Notes: generated by a model from the letters alone, not told the origin. A stretch of DNA of 64,000 bases from Dehalococcoidia bacterium (GCA_014239735.1 JAAZYI010000040.1:1-64000); one strand, 5' to 3'; counted from the stretch's first letter, positions 41,899-51,691 are shown. Made by a program: numbers and translations.

Positions 41899-42093
41899 TT
41901 ACCGCCTAATTAATTTTCTTATTCTTTGCCCAACTGCCTCATCCAATAATACTTTAGCACCAAAAAGTCTTTTCGTTCTTTTTGATTTTTTCCTTCTAAG
42001 GTGACTTTTCATACCTTTAGATCTCATTAATTTTCCATTAGCACTTAATTTAAATCTTTTGGCAGCACCTTTATGTGTCTTCATTTTTGGCAT
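41899..42093 (-). CDS. rpmI: Large ribosomal subunit protein L35
   Basis: 64 residues: [20 protein letters not shown] at the start and [16 protein letters not shown] later. I place the start at the ATG at 42093, preceded by GGAGTTATA and 19 bases after the infC stop; the longer frame upstream would add eleven residues absent from L35 proteins. One base separates it from rplT. Confidence 0.97.
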   Translation of the reverse strand: MPKMKTHKGAAKRFKLSANGKLMRSKGMKSHLRRKKSKRTKRLFGAKVLLDEAVGQRIRKLIRR

Positions 42094-42112
42094 TATAACT
42101 CCGTTTAATAAT

Positions 42113-42658
42113 CTATTTTGGCGCAAGAATTATGCTTAAAGTTCGCCCCTCCATACCTGGAGCCTTGTCTATCTCAGATAGATCTTTTAAATCTAAGTAT
42201 AATTTTTTTAGTATATCTACACCTAAATCAGGATAAGCATTTTCTCTACCTCTAAGCATCAATGATATCTTTACCTTATTTCCTTCTTTTAAAAATGTTT
42301 CTATTTGTTTTCTCTTAGAATCAACATCGTGCTGACTAATTCTCATTCTCAATCTTATTTCTTTCAATCCAATTTTGACTTGAGATTTTTTAGCTTGTTT
42401 AAGCTTTTTTGCTTGAGAAAATTTGAATTTTCCGTAGTCCAATATTCTGCACACCGGAGGATTCTGATTAGGTCCAACCTCAACTAAATCTAAGCCTTGT
42501 TCTTGTGCTAGCCTAATAGCATCATTCAAGACTAAAACTGTTGAGTCTGAACTCTGATCTACAGAGCTTCCTAAAACTATCCTCACTTTTTCAGCTCTTA
42601 TTCTCTGATTAATCCGATAGTCTTTTACAGTATTCTTATTCTTTTGTATTGCAGGTAT
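42113..42658 (-). CDS. infC: Translation initiation factor IF-3, with ATA start codon
   Basis: 181 residues when started at the ATA at 42658-42656. Standard starts give only a GTG at 42586, which would cut off the first 24 residues including [14 protein letters not shown], a conserved part of the IF-3 N-terminal domain (usual form YRINExIRAxEVRLI). The frame is open to the ATA, which sits five bases after AGGAG. Non-standard starts (ATT, ATC, ATA) are a known feature of infC and allow IF-3 to repress its own synthesis, because IF-3 rejects such codons. The rest is conventional: [25 protein letters not shown] in part and [16 protein letters not shown]. Confidence 0.93.
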   Translation of the reverse strand: MPAIQKNKNTVKDYRINQRIRAEKVRIVLGSSVDQSSDSTVLVLNDAIRLAQEQGLDLVEVGPNQNPPVCRILDYGKFKFSQAKKLKQAKKSQVKIGLKEIRLRMRISQHDVDSKRKQIETFLKEGNKVKISLMLRGRENAYPDLGVDILKKLYLDLKDLSEIDKAPGMEGRTLSIILAPK

Positions 42659-42706
42659 TGATTCTCCTATACTTGTTACTTGTTCAAATCACTTATTAAC
42701 TGCGAA

Positions 42707-42736
42707 ATCTTAGCATCTTTTGCGCAAAAAGGTCAA
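42707..42736 (-). promoter_or_regulatory. Promoter of infC-rpmI-rplT with a palindrome in the spacer
   Basis: On the minus strand, TTGACC (plus 42731-42736), an 18-base spacer and TAAGAT (plus 42707-42712) preceded by TGC, an extended -10. The spacer holds a perfect 12-base palindrome TTTTGCGCAAAA (42718-42729). The start point would be about 40 bases before the ATA start codon. Confidence 0.55.
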
Positions 42737-42753
42737 TCATAAGTGCTGTTAAT

Positions 42754-42781
42754 TTGTCTTTGCAATCAATCGGTGTACAAT
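42754..42781 (+). promoter_or_regulatory. Candidate promoter of ftsH
   Basis: TTGTCT (42754-42759), 16-base spacer, TACAAT (42776-42781). It lies about 50 bases before the ftsH ATG in the divergent gap with infC. A second TATAAT-like box closer to the gene has no good -35, so assignment is tentative. Confidence 0.35.
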
Positions 42782-42831
42782 CTTGCTTATTCAAATTAAA
42801 AATATAATGCTTTATGTTAAAATTATAAATA

Positions 42832-44754
42832 ATGGGCAATCAAAGAAAAAATATGTTAATTTACCTTGCTGTAATCAGTGTGGTTATAGCAGGATTTTTC
42901 CTTCTTTTTGATAATGGGCTTAACAGTTCTGAAGAAATACCTATGTCCTCATTAATTGCTCTGACAGAAAATCCTCCTATAGGTCAAAGGGTAAATATAA
43001 TCGTAAAGGGAGATGAATTAGAAGTAAAAATAGGAAACGACAATTATACTTCTAGAAAAGAGCCTGGAAGTAGCATATACCAAATTCTTCAAGAGGCTGA
43101 AATTAATTCTGCAAATTATGAAGTAGAAGTAGAAGGCTCAAGTGGATTGGGAGGCATCTTTTCAATATTACTTGGTTTTCTGCCTCTAATATTATTTGGA
43201 GGAATCTTAATTTTTATGATGAGGCAAGCTCAAGGTGGAGCTAATAATGCAATGGGTTTTGGGAAAAGCAAAGCAAAAAGATTTGTTGGCGCCAAAGCAA
43301 CTATTACTTTTGCTGATGTTGCGGGTGTAACTGAGGCTAAGCAAGAACTAGAAGAGATAGTTGAATTTTTAAAAAATCCAGAAAGATTTTTGGCATTAGG
43401 TGCAAGAATTCCAAGGGGTGTATTATTGGTTGGCCCTCCAGGGACAGGTAAAACGCTAATAGCAAGAGCTGTTGCTGGTGAGGCTGGAGTTCCTTTTTTT
43501 TCTATTAGTGGCTCTGAATTTGTTGAAATGTTTGTAGGGGTAGGTGCTTCTAGAGTTAGAGATTTATTTGAACAAGCAAAGAAACACTCCCCTTGCATTG
43601 TTTTTGTTGACGAGATTGATGCTGTAGGTAGACATAGAGGTGCAGGTCTTGGTGGAGGTCACGATGAAAGAGAGCAAACTTTGAATCAAATTTTGGTTGA
43701 AATGGATGGCTTTGATAATTCTTCAAATGTTATTGTTTTGGCATCAACTAATAGACCAGATATTCTTGACCCTGCCTTACTTAGGCCTGGAAGATTTGAC
43801 AGAAGAGTAGTGCTTGATAATCCAGATATATCTGGAAGAAAAGCAATTCTTGAAGTTCACTCTAAAGGCAAACCTTTTGAGGAAGAGGTTGAATTAGAAA
43901 AAATTGCCAAGCAAACTCCAGGTTTTAGCGGAGCTGATTTAGCGAATCTTGTAAATGAAGCCGCAATCTTGGCTGCTAGAAGAGGAGCAAAAAAAATAGG
44001 TTTAGCTTCTCTGGTTGAATCTATTGATAGAGTTATTGCAGGCCCAGCTAGAAAAAGTAAAGTTATAAGTGAAGAGGAAAGAGAAATAACCGCATTTCAT
44101 GAAGCTGGTCATGCAGTAGTTGCACATAATATACCGGCAGCTGATCCTGTACATAAAGTTTCTATAATATCAAGAGGTCAGATGGGAGGATATACAAGAT
44201 ATCTTCCTGAAAAAGACAGATATCTGCAGACTAAATCTCAATTTAAAGCATATATAGCCGCAGCAATGGGGGGAAGAGTTGCAGAGAAATTAAAATTTGG
44301 TGAAATAACGACTGGCGCTAGCAATGATATACAAGTGGCTACCAACATGGCTAAAGAAATGGTTACTACATATGGGATGAGTGAAAAACTTGGATTGAGA
44401 TCATATGGAAGAAAACAGGAAACTATTTTCTTAGGCAGAGATGGCACTGAACAAAGAGATTATAGTGGAAAAACTGAAGAGATTATAGATAAAGAAATAA
44501 ATTTATTGCTAGATGAAGGTGAAAAAGAAGCTGAAAAAATTCTTAAGAAATATTCTGATCAAATGGAGAATCTCGCAAAATACTTATTAGACTATGAAAC
44601 AATTGATGAAGCAGAATTAGTGAAATTACTGTCGGGAGAAGATGTAACTCCTCCTCTAGTGGGCGAGACCCTTGCTCATTCGGGTGATCAGCCTAATTCA
44701 AAAGCAAATAATAGTGAAATTCCTCCATCTGATACAGAGCCTCAAGCAAACTAA
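42832..44754 (+). CDS. ftsH: ATP-dependent zinc metalloprotease FtsH
   Basis: 640 residues; membrane-anchored hexamer that degrades damaged or short-lived membrane proteins. Two transmembrane helices (about 7-27 and 107-127) flank a small extracytoplasmic domain; AAA module with Walker A GPPGTGKT at about 201-208, Walker [13 protein letters not shown] and arginine fingers in RPGRFDRR; zinc motif HEAGH at about 423-427. The C-terminal tail is Pro/Ser/Asn rich and probably disordered. No ribosome-binding site is obvious. Its stop overlaps the trpA ATG (TAATG). Confidence 0.98.
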   Translation: MGNQRKNMLIYLAVISVVIAGFFLLFDNGLNSSEEIPMSSLIALTENPPIGQRVNIIVKGDELEVKIGNDNYTSRKEPGSSIYQILQEAEINSANYEVEVEGSSGLGGIFSILLGFLPLILFGGILIFMMRQAQGGANNAMGFGKSKAKRFVGAKATITFADVAGVTEAKQELEEIVEFLKNPERFLALGARIPRGVLLVGPPGTGKTLIARAVAGEAGVPFFSISGSEFVEMFVGVGASRVRDLFEQAKKHSPCIVFVDEIDAVGRHRGAGLGGGHDEREQTLNQILVEMDGFDNSSNVIVLASTNRPDILDPALLRPGRFDRRVVLDNPDISGRKAILEVHSKGKPFEEEVELEKIAKQTPGFSGADLANLVNEAAILAARRGAKKIGLASLVESIDRVIAGPARKSKVISEEEREITAFHEAGHAVVAHNIPAADPVHKVSIISRGQMGGYTRYLPEKDRYLQTKSQFKAYIAAAMGGRVAEKLKFGEITTGASNDIQVATNMAKEMVTTYGMSEKLGLRSYGRKQETIFLGRDGTEQRDYSGKTEEIIDKEINLLLDEGEKEAEKILKKYSDQMENLAKYLLDYETIDEAELVKLLSGEDVTPPLVGETLAHSGDQPNSKANNSEIPPSDTEPQAN

Positions 44755-45551
44755 TGAGTAAAATTTCAATCTCCTCTTCTATCTTAGAAAGCAAAGAAAG
44801 AAAAGGAATAGGAATAATTCCTTTTCTAACATCAGGATATCCATCAATTAATGAAAGCGAAGAAATAGTTAAAGCATTAATCGAGGAGGATTTAGCATCT
44901 GCTGTAGAAATAGGAATTCCCTTCAGTGATCCAATTGCAGAAGGTAAAACAATCCAGAAGTCTAGCTCTGTTGCTTTAGAAAATGGAGTAGATATAAAAA
45001 CCACATTAGATTCGATTGAAAGAATAAATTCATTCAAAGAGCATAATGTTCCTATTATAACTATGGGTTATTACAATCCAATACTTAAAATGGGACTAAA
45101 AAATTTCTTTTCTGCCTCTAGTTCCGTTGGTGTAAGAGGAGTAATAGTTGCGGATGTGCCTAATGACGAGTTGCACAAAATTCAAAAAATAGCTAATGAT
45201 TACAACATAGATACAATACCGCTTGTACCTCTTAATTCTAGTGAAGAGAGAATGACTCATGCATGCGAAATGGGCCAAGGCTTTATTTATTGTGTGAGTG
45301 TGTTAGGGGTTACAGGGACTAGAGAATCTCTATCAAAAAATGTAGAAGAAAAGGTTGTGGCCGTAAAAGAAAAAACTAACCTGCCAGTAGCCGTAGGCTT
45401 TGGTATATCCAAACCTAATCACATAAGTGAATTAAAAAAGTTTGCTGATGGTGCAGTTATTGGAAGTGCAATAATTGATGTAATAAAAGAGTCAAAAAAA
45501 GATGATAGCGTAACCAAAGTAATTGATTTTATTTCAAAATTATCAAAATGA
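44754..45551 (+). CDS. trpA: Tryptophan synthase alpha chain
   Basis: 265 residues; cleaves indole-glycerol phosphate to indole. The catalytic Glu lies in AVEIGIPFSDPIAEGKTIQ, the Asp in VRGVIVADVPNDE, and the phosphate-binding region is GFGISKPNHI with GAVIGSAIID. Position in the barrel and length are normal. Unusually, trpB is not adjacent; the gene is coupled to ftsH (one-base overlap) and followed by chorismate mutase and DAHP synthase. Confidence 0.96.
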   Translation: MSKISISSSILESKERKGIGIIPFLTSGYPSINESEEIVKALIEEDLASAVEIGIPFSDPIAEGKTIQKSSSVALENGVDIKTTLDSIERINSFKEHNVPIITMGYYNPILKMGLKNFFSASSSVGVRGVIVADVPNDELHKIQKIANDYNIDTIPLVPLNSSEERMTHACEMGQGFIYCVSVLGVTGTRESLSKNVEEKVVAVKEKTNLPVAVGFGISKPNHISELKKFADGAVIGSAIIDVIKESKKDDSVTKVIDFISKLSK

Positions 45552-45565
45552 TCTAATATAGTTAT

Positions 45566-45961
45566 ATGAGCGAAATATATAAGAAAAATAATGTCAGAGG
45601 AATAAGAGGCGCAACAACCATTGAGTCAAATGAAAGCGAATTGATAAAAGATGCAACAAAAGAGCTGTTAGAAAAAATGGTTCAAGATAATAATATTTCT
45701 ACGGAAGATATAGCTGCAGTATTCTTCACAACTACTCCTGATATATCGGATGAATTTCCAGCTGTAGCTGCAAGAGAAATGGGATGGGACACAGTTCCGT
45801 TAATCTGTGGACATGAAATGTCGGTACCTCATGGCCTTGGAAAGTGCATAAGAATACTTATACTTTGGAACACAGAAGTAAAGCAAAAAGAAATAAGGCA
45901 TCCTTATCTTAGAAATGCACAATCACTTAGAAAAAGTAACAATGATTTTGAAGCTACATAA
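45566..45961 (+). CDS. aroH: Chorismate mutase, AroH type
   Basis: 131 residues. Converts chorismate to prephenate toward phenylalanine and tyrosine. It matches the trimeric AroH fold known from Bacillus subtilis: VRGIRGATTIESNE (active-site Arg), PLICGHEMSVPHGLGKCIRI (the C-x-x-E and Arg pair) and HPYLRNAQSLR (active-site Tyr). AroH-type mutases are much less common than AroQ-type ones. Fourteen bases after trpA and 38 before DAHP synthase. Confidence 0.93.
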   Translation: MSEIYKKNNVRGIRGATTIESNESELIKDATKELLEKMVQDNNISTEDIAAVFFTTTPDISDEFPAVAAREMGWDTVPLICGHEMSVPHGLGKCIRILILWNTEVKQKEIRHPYLRNAQSLRKSNNDFEAT

Positions 45962-45999
45962 AACTTTGAATATATCTTAAATCAATATATAGTATTCGA

Positions 46000-47049
46000 A
46001 TGAAAAAAATACATGACTTGAATATAGAGAGCTACTCCCCTATTACTCCGCCGCAAATTTACAGGGAAGATGTCAAAATATCTGACTTTTCTAGAAAAGT
46101 TGTAGCTGAGTCAAGAGAAACAATCTCTAAAATTATTGATGGACAAGATAAAAGAATTCTTTTGATTGCTGGCCCATGCTCTATTCATGATGTAAATGCT
46201 GGATTAGAGTATGCAAGCAGACTCACAGAATTAAGCAAAGAAATAAAAAACTTTTATATTGTAATGAGAGTTTATTTTGAAAAACCTAGAACAACCGTTG
46301 GGTGGAAAGGTTTAATAAATGATCCAGATCTTGATAATACTTTTAAATTAGATAAAGGGTACAGGAAAGCCAGGGCCTTTCTTGAAGGAGTGGCTTCTAT
46401 GGGAATGCCAACTGCTACTGAATTTTTAGACCCTTTTACCCCTCAATATCTTGCTGATTTCGTTTCATGGGGAGCAATTGGTGCTAGGACTACAGAAAGT
46501 CAAACTCATAGACAGATGGCCAGCGGATTAAGTATGCCCATAGGATTTAAAAATGGAACGGGAGGAAGTATTCAAATTGCTGTAGATGCTATGACTGCAG
46601 CTAGGGATAAACATGCATTTCTAGGAATAAACGAACAAGGGCAGAGTTGCATAATCCATACATCTGGAAATAAATATAGTCACCTTATTTTAAGAGGAAG
46701 CACTCAAGGTACAAACTTTGATGAGAAAAGTGTTTCTGATGCTTTAAGTTTAGTAGAAAGCCAAGGCATGAAACCGACTGTGGTAGTAGATTGCTCTCAT
46801 GCTAATTGCGGAAAAGATCATAAGAAAATGAATATAGCTTTCAAGGAATTAATAAGGCAAAGATCTAGAAATATTAACCCAGGAATTGTAGGAATCATGC
46901 TAGAAAGCCATATTAATGAAGGCAATCAAAAACTTTCAGACCTAGATGATCTTGCTTATGGAGTATCAATAACTGATCCATGTATTAACTGGGAGGAAAC
47001 TATGGATTTAGTTAAAGAAGCTGATAAAGAGCTAGAATCGTCTCAATAA
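46000..47049 (+). CDS. 3-deoxy-7-phosphoheptulonate synthase, class I alpha
   Basis: 349 residues; joins phosphoenolpyruvate and erythrose 4-phosphate, the first step of the shikimate pathway. It is the AroF/G/H type: IAGPCSIHD, MRVYFEKPRTTVGWKGLIND, a GARTTESQTHRQMASGLSMP loop, then CSHANCGKDHKK with the metal cysteine nearby and ESHINEGNQ. AroFGH enzymes are often inhibited by an aromatic amino acid, but the sequence does not tell which. Forms a short aromatic group with trpA and aroH. Confidence 0.96.
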   Translation: MKKIHDLNIESYSPITPPQIYREDVKISDFSRKVVAESRETISKIIDGQDKRILLIAGPCSIHDVNAGLEYASRLTELSKEIKNFYIVMRVYFEKPRTTVGWKGLINDPDLDNTFKLDKGYRKARAFLEGVASMGMPTATEFLDPFTPQYLADFVSWGAIGARTTESQTHRQMASGLSMPIGFKNGTGGSIQIAVDAMTAARDKHAFLGINEQGQSCIIHTSGNKYSHLILRGSTQGTNFDEKSVSDALSLVESQGMKPTVVVDCSHANCGKDHKKMNIAFKELIRQRSRNINPGIVGIMLESHINEGNQKLSDLDDLAYGVSITDPCINWEETMDLVKEADKELESSQ

Positions 47050-47057
47050 TAAATTCT

Positions 47058-47966
47058 GTGAATCCTTCAGAAATCTTCTATAAACACAAGGAAGTAAAGC
47101 CTTCTATTGTAACTATAGGCACATTCGATGGAATGCATAAAGGTCATATTTCCTTACTTGCAGAGATGACTAATCTTACCAATGATCTAATTCCAATAGT
47201 TATATCATTTAATAGGCCCCCTAAAGATATAATAAATAAAAAAAAATCTAAGATGATTCTTCAATTAGCAGATAAGAAAAGAATAATAAAAGATATAGGC
47301 ATAGAAAAATTAATTAGTATAAATTTTAATTCCGAAATTCAAGAATTAGATTGCAAAGACTTTATAAAAATTCTGAAGGATTCGTTGAATATGGAAGTAT
47401 TAACATTAGGAGAAGATACATTATTAGGAAAAGATAGAAAAGGATACAAAAATGGATTAGTAGAAATATTAAATGATTTTGGAGCTAGGTTAATTTCAAT
47501 TCCAAATAAAAAAGATAAAGAAGACAAGATTTCTAGTAGCCAAATAAAAAAATCCATTTCCGAAGGAAATATTACAAAAGCTAATTCATTATTAGGAAGA
47601 AATTTTTTTATTAATGGAAAAGTTATTGAAGGTAAAAAAATTGGGGCAACACTTGGTTATCCTACTGCAAATATTCAATATAATAATGACTTAATTATTC
47701 CAAAAGATGGGATATATAAAACTGAAACTTATGTTAATGAAAATACTTATTTATCTGCTACCAGCATAGGCGATAATCCAACATTTAATGGATCTGAAAA
47801 AACTATAGAAACTTTTATAATTGATTTTAAAGAAGACATTTATAATAAATATATAAAAGTAAGTTTTTTGAAATTCATTCGAAGTCAAAAAAGGTTTAAT
47901 GATGTCGAATCTTTAAAAAAACATATGTCTGATGATATAAATTATATAATCAATGGAAAAGGTTAG
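47058..47966 (+). CDS. ribF: Bifunctional riboflavin kinase / FAD synthetase
   Basis: 302 residues, GTG start. N-terminal FAD synthetase domain (about 1-165) with IGTFDGMHKGHISLL (the H-x-G-H nucleotide motif) and ISSSQIKKSISEGN; C-terminal riboflavin kinase domain (about 175-300) with GATLGYPTANIQ and FNGSEKTIETFIIDF. Makes FMN then FAD. Eight bases after DAHP synthase and two before tyrS. Confidence 0.95.
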   Translation: MNPSEIFYKHKEVKPSIVTIGTFDGMHKGHISLLAEMTNLTNDLIPIVISFNRPPKDIINKKKSKMILQLADKKRIIKDIGIEKLISINFNSEIQELDCKDFIKILKDSLNMEVLTLGEDTLLGKDRKGYKNGLVEILNDFGARLISIPNKKDKEDKISSSQIKKSISEGNITKANSLLGRNFFINGKVIEGKKIGATLGYPTANIQYNNDLIIPKDGIYKTETYVNENTYLSATSIGDNPTFNGSEKTIETFIIDFKEDIYNKYIKVSFLKFIRSQKRFNDVESLKKHMSDDINYIINGKG

Positions 47967-47968
47967 AC

Positions 47969-49252
47969 ATGGATTTTATTAAAGAGCTTGATTGGAGAGG
48001 ATTAATTTCAGATGAAACTCCAGGAATTAGAAAGATTCTTTCATCTGAAAAAATAAGTGGATATATTGGATTTGATCCAACATCCAAAAGTCTTCACATT
48101 GGGAATCTTCTACCAATAATGAATCTTATGAGGATGCAGAAATATGGGCATAAACCTATTGCAGTTGTTGGGGGAGGCACAGGACTCATAGGAGATCCAA
48201 GCGGAAAATCATCTGAGAGAAATATATTAAGCAAAAATGCAATTGAAGAGAATTTATACTCTATAAAATCTCAATTAGAGAAATTCTTAGATTTTAGTAA
48301 AGGCACAAAAAATTCAGCGCTTATTTTAAATAATGCAGAATGGCTTGAAAAAATAAATTATCTAGATTTTCTTAGAGATACTGGAAAGCATTTCACAATA
48401 AACTATATGATGAAGAAGGAGTCAGTTAAATCAAGACTCTCAAGAGATACTGGAATATCTTATACAGAATTTTCTTATATGACATTACAAGCCTATGACT
48501 ATCTTTACTTATATGAAAATCATGATTGCATATTGCAAATGGGGGGCACTGATCAATTAGGAAATATTATCGCTGGAGTTTACTTAATAAATAAAAAAAA
48601 TCCAGGTAATTCAACTCCTTTAGCCCATGGAATAGTATTTCCATTGATAACTTCAAGTTCTGGTGAAAAGTTTGGTAAAAGTGCTGGTAGCGCGCCTACA
48701 TTAGATCCAGAAAAAACTTCTCCTTATAAACTTTATCAATTTTTCATAAATACTCCTGATGAGGACGCAATTAATTACATAAAGTATTTCACTAACCTTG
48801 ATGAGGCAGGCGTGAATGATATTGCAAATGAGTCAAAAAATAATCCAAAATCAAGAATTGCTCAAAAAAAACTAGCAGAAATAATAGTAGAAACTATCAA
48901 TGGCAAAGATGGTCTATCAGATGCTTTAAGAATTACGGATTATTTCTTCAAAGAAAAATATAATGAGCTATCTCTCTCAGACTTAGATGATCTTATGCAA
49001 AACTTTCCTTCTTCAGAAGTATCAATGGGATTAATAAATTCAGAAATGCAAATTGGAAAGCTTTTAGTTGAAAATAATATCTTTAAGTCTATGGGTGAGA
49101 TGAGAAGGATGAGTAATCAGGGCGCTTTATATATAAATGGCGAGAGGATAACTGAAATTTCTAGTAACATAAGCGATTCTTATTTAATTAAGAAAAAAAT
49201 AATGATAATTAAAAAAGGATCTAAAGAATTTTTTATCTTAAAGTTTTCTTAA
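47969..49252 (+). CDS. tyrS: Tyrosine--tRNA ligase
   Basis: 427 residues, class I. Signature motifs: HIGH-type SLHIGN (about residue 45-50), the tyrosine-binding region YDYLYLYENHDCILQMGGTDQ in part, and KFGKSAG in place of KMSKS. The C-terminal S4 RNA-binding domain (about 360-425) is present (MRRMSNQGALYINGERI). Its stop shares TTAA with the aminotransferase gene on the opposite strand. Confidence 0.97.
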   Translation: MDFIKELDWRGLISDETPGIRKILSSEKISGYIGFDPTSKSLHIGNLLPIMNLMRMQKYGHKPIAVVGGGTGLIGDPSGKSSERNILSKNAIEENLYSIKSQLEKFLDFSKGTKNSALILNNAEWLEKINYLDFLRDTGKHFTINYMMKKESVKSRLSRDTGISYTEFSYMTLQAYDYLYLYENHDCILQMGGTDQLGNIIAGVYLINKKNPGNSTPLAHGIVFPLITSSSGEKFGKSAGSAPTLDPEKTSPYKLYQFFINTPDEDAINYIKYFTNLDEAGVNDIANESKNNPKSRIAQKKLAEIIVETINGKDGLSDALRITDYFFKEKYNELSLSDLDDLMQNFPSSEVSMGLINSEMQIGKLLVENNIFKSMGEMRRMSNQGALYINGERITEISSNISDSYLIKKKIMIIKKGSKEFFILKFS

Positions 49253-50442
49253 ATTACTTCATTAATTGCTTTAGCAATATATTTAGAATTATGAGTAGTT
49301 ATGCCAGCAATATTTATTCTTCCAGAATTAACGATATATATTGAGTAATTTTTCTTCAAAGCATCAACTTGTTCTTTACTTAGTCCAGTATAACTAAACA
49401 TGCCTTTCTGTCTTTCTATGAATGAAAAATCTTTGCTAGATCTTTCATTTTTTAGCTCTCTCGCTAATAAAGATCTCATGTTCTTTATCCTGTCTCTTAT
49501 ATTACTTAAGTCTTTTTCCCACTTATCTCTTAAAGAATCATGACTTAAAATGAATTTGACTATCTCTGAGCCGTGGGCGGGAGGATTTGAATAATTTGAC
49601 CTAGCCGTTTTCTTCATATGACTTAAAACAGGAGCATAATTAGATCCGAATTTTGAATTATAAATTAAGCAACCGACTCTCTCGCTATACAAACCAAAAT
49701 TTTTTGAATAGGACGTACAAATAATTAAATTATCTAGGTTCTGTAACATTTTTCTTACGCCAGCAGCATCATCATCTAAGCTATCTGCTAATCCTTGATA
49801 TGCAAAATCACAGATTACTAATAAATTATTACTTTTTGCTATATCAGAAACTTCATCCCACTGATCACCTTTTAAATCTTCCCCAGTTGGATTATGACAA
49901 CAGCCATGCATTACTAATACATCACCTTTAGGTATTTTCTTTATAGTAGAAATCAAATTATCAAAATCAATTGAATTTGATTCATTATTAAAATAAGGAT
50001 AAGTATCAACTTTAAATCCGGATGCCTCGAATATAGGTTTATGATTAGGCCAACTTGGATTGCTAATCCAAACTTTTGATTTAGAAGAAAATTGAAATAA
50101 AAAATCAGAAGTAAGTCTTAATGCTCCAGTACCTCCAGGTGTATTGAGCCCAAAGCTAGTTTTTTTTATTTCAGAAAATATAGTCTCGCCTGCAACTAAT
50201 TGAATTGATTTTTCAGTAAATTCCTTGTCTCCATCTATAGGCTTGTAGGTTTTGCTAATATTTTGATCTAAAATTTCTTTTTCAGCTTCTATCACAGAAG
50301 GCAAAGTTGGAGTATTCCCATCATTATCCTGATAAACACCCACTGAGAGATTAATCTTTTTTGGATTTAAGTCGCTCTTAAATTCTTCGGTCAATCCAAG
50401 TATGGGATCTTTTTCAGCTTCACTTATATTATTAAATATCAT
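49249..50442 (-). CDS. Aspartate/aromatic aminotransferase (AspC/TyrB type)
   Basis: 397 residues, PLP fold type I, subgroup I-alpha of the E. coli AspC/TyrB and eukaryotic kind: LSVGVYQDNDGNTP at the N-terminus, HGCCHNPTGED, the PLP lysine in SYSKNFGLYSERVG, and a closing RINIAGIT. Makes aspartate or aromatic amino acids from oxo-acids. Its proximity to aroH and DAHP synthase on the other strand may be coincidental. The first 11 bases overlap the DUF1015 gene, so the pair is co-transcribed. Confidence 0.93.
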   Translation of the reverse strand: MIFNNISEAEKDPILGLTEEFKSDLNPKKINLSVGVYQDNDGNTPTLPSVIEAEKEILDQNISKTYKPIDGDKEFTEKSIQLVAGETIFSEIKKTSFGLNTPGGTGALRLTSDFLFQFSSKSKVWISNPSWPNHKPIFEASGFKVDTYPYFNNESNSIDFDNLISTIKKIPKGDVLVMHGCCHNPTGEDLKGDQWDEVSDIAKSNNLLVICDFAYQGLADSLDDDAAGVRKMLQNLDNLIICTSYSKNFGLYSERVGCLIYNSKFGSNYAPVLSHMKKTARSNYSNPPAHGSEIVKFILSHDSLRDKWEKDLSNIRDRIKNMRSLLARELKNERSSKDFSFIERQKGMFSYTGLSKEQVDALKKNYSIYIVNSGRINIAGITTHNSKYIAKAINEVI

Positions 50443-51643
50443 TTAAGTATTGTATAACCAATCCTGTAGGAAGTTTAGGGTAAAATAAAGTTGACTTTGG
50501 AGGAAGCAATTTACCTCTAGAAACCATATCAATAAAGTAATTCTTTGATAATGCATTCATAAAAAAACACACTTGCAGCTCATTTGAATCCAACTTCCTT
50601 TTCATTTCTTCTGAGTTATGTTCGTATCTAATATAATGAGTAATTTCATCTGGGGATAATACAGATTCTATGGCAGAATGGAGAGCCTCATAAGTTGAAT
50701 TGAGGTTTTCTTTAAGAGAGAGAGATACCGAATTATTATTATTTACCATTATTATTTTGTCTTCATCAGAATAATTAGACTGATAAAAAGATTCTTTCCA
50801 TTTTACTTCTGAAAATATAAAAAAATCTTGTAGTTTTCTATTTAATGAATCCAGTTTTTCTTCATCTAATCCAGCAAATGCCCTATGGTAACCCAAAAGC
50901 AATAAGCCCTCATCATTCATAGAAATTAAATTCATCATTCGTTTTGAATCTTTTTTTCCAATTATTTTCTTATATTCTAATGCTGTTTCATATCTATGAT
51001 GACCATCAGCTATATATATATTTTCATGATCAAATAAATCAGTTAAAAAAGATATTTTCTCTTTGTCATCTATAATCCATATCTTAAATTCATGCATATT
51101 AGGAATTAAACCTTCAAATTCAGGATCAGAAGATGTCTCCTTTATAAGAAAATTAATCAAACTCCTATCTTTATCTTCTATGGCACTCATGATTGGACTA
51201 AAATTTGCATTTGTTGTTTTCATTAATTGGAATCTATCGTGTTTCTGCTTTTTTCGTGTCTTCTCATGAGGTAGCACAATTTTTTCTTCATAATCATAAA
51301 GATCAACATTAGAAATTATTGATCTCCTTTTTCTATAGTTACCCAGAACTTCAAATGATTCTTCTAGGATAAAAAAGCAGGGCTGATCTCTCTGAATTAG
51401 AGTTCCATTCTTTAACCACCTATTAAATAAATCTGATGCACGAGTATATTTATTTTCTTTTTCATTATCTGAGCTATTAATTCTGCCATTTTCAAGCCTA
51501 ATAACGTTATATTCTGATAAACCATATAGTTCATCTTTTAAATCTTCGTTAATAACATCAAATGGAGGGCACAAAAAGTCCCCTAATTGATTTTTCATGT
51601 TCTTATTAAACATAATTCCTCTGAAAGGAAAAACTCTAGCCAT
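50432..51643 (-). CDS. DUF1015 family protein (function unknown)
   Basis: 403 residues. Matches the conserved DUF1015/COG4198 pattern: FPFRGIMFNKN followed by CPPFDVI, then LPHEKTRKKQKHDR, the histidine-rich IYIADGHHRYETALEY in the middle and LFYPKLPTGLVI at the end. This family is broadly found but has no established activity to my knowledge. The ADGHHRYETA and KTRxxxKxDR blocks look like an active site. It is the first gene of a two-gene unit with the aminotransferase, divergent from ligA. Confidence 0.85.
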   Translation of the reverse strand: MARVFPFRGIMFNKNMKNQLGDFLCPPFDVINEDLKDELYGLSEYNVIRLENGRINSSDNEKENKYTRASDLFNRWLKNGTLIQRDQPCFFILEESFEVLGNYRKRRSIISNVDLYDYEEKIVLPHEKTRKKQKHDRFQLMKTTNANFSPIMSAIEDKDRSLINFLIKETSSDPEFEGLIPNMHEFKIWIIDDKEKISFLTDLFDHENIYIADGHHRYETALEYKKIIGKKDSKRMMNLISMNDEGLLLLGYHRAFAGLDEEKLDSLNRKLQDFFIFSEVKWKESFYQSNYSDEDKIIMVNNNNSVSLSLKENLNSTYEALHSAIESVLSPDEITHYIRYEHNSEEMKRKLDSNELQVCFFMNALSKNYFIDMVSRGKLLPPKSTLFYPKLPTGLVIQYLNDI

Positions 51644-51691
51644 CTATTGCCTCTTTCACATTAAGTTATAGGATTATAATATTGTTTTATC

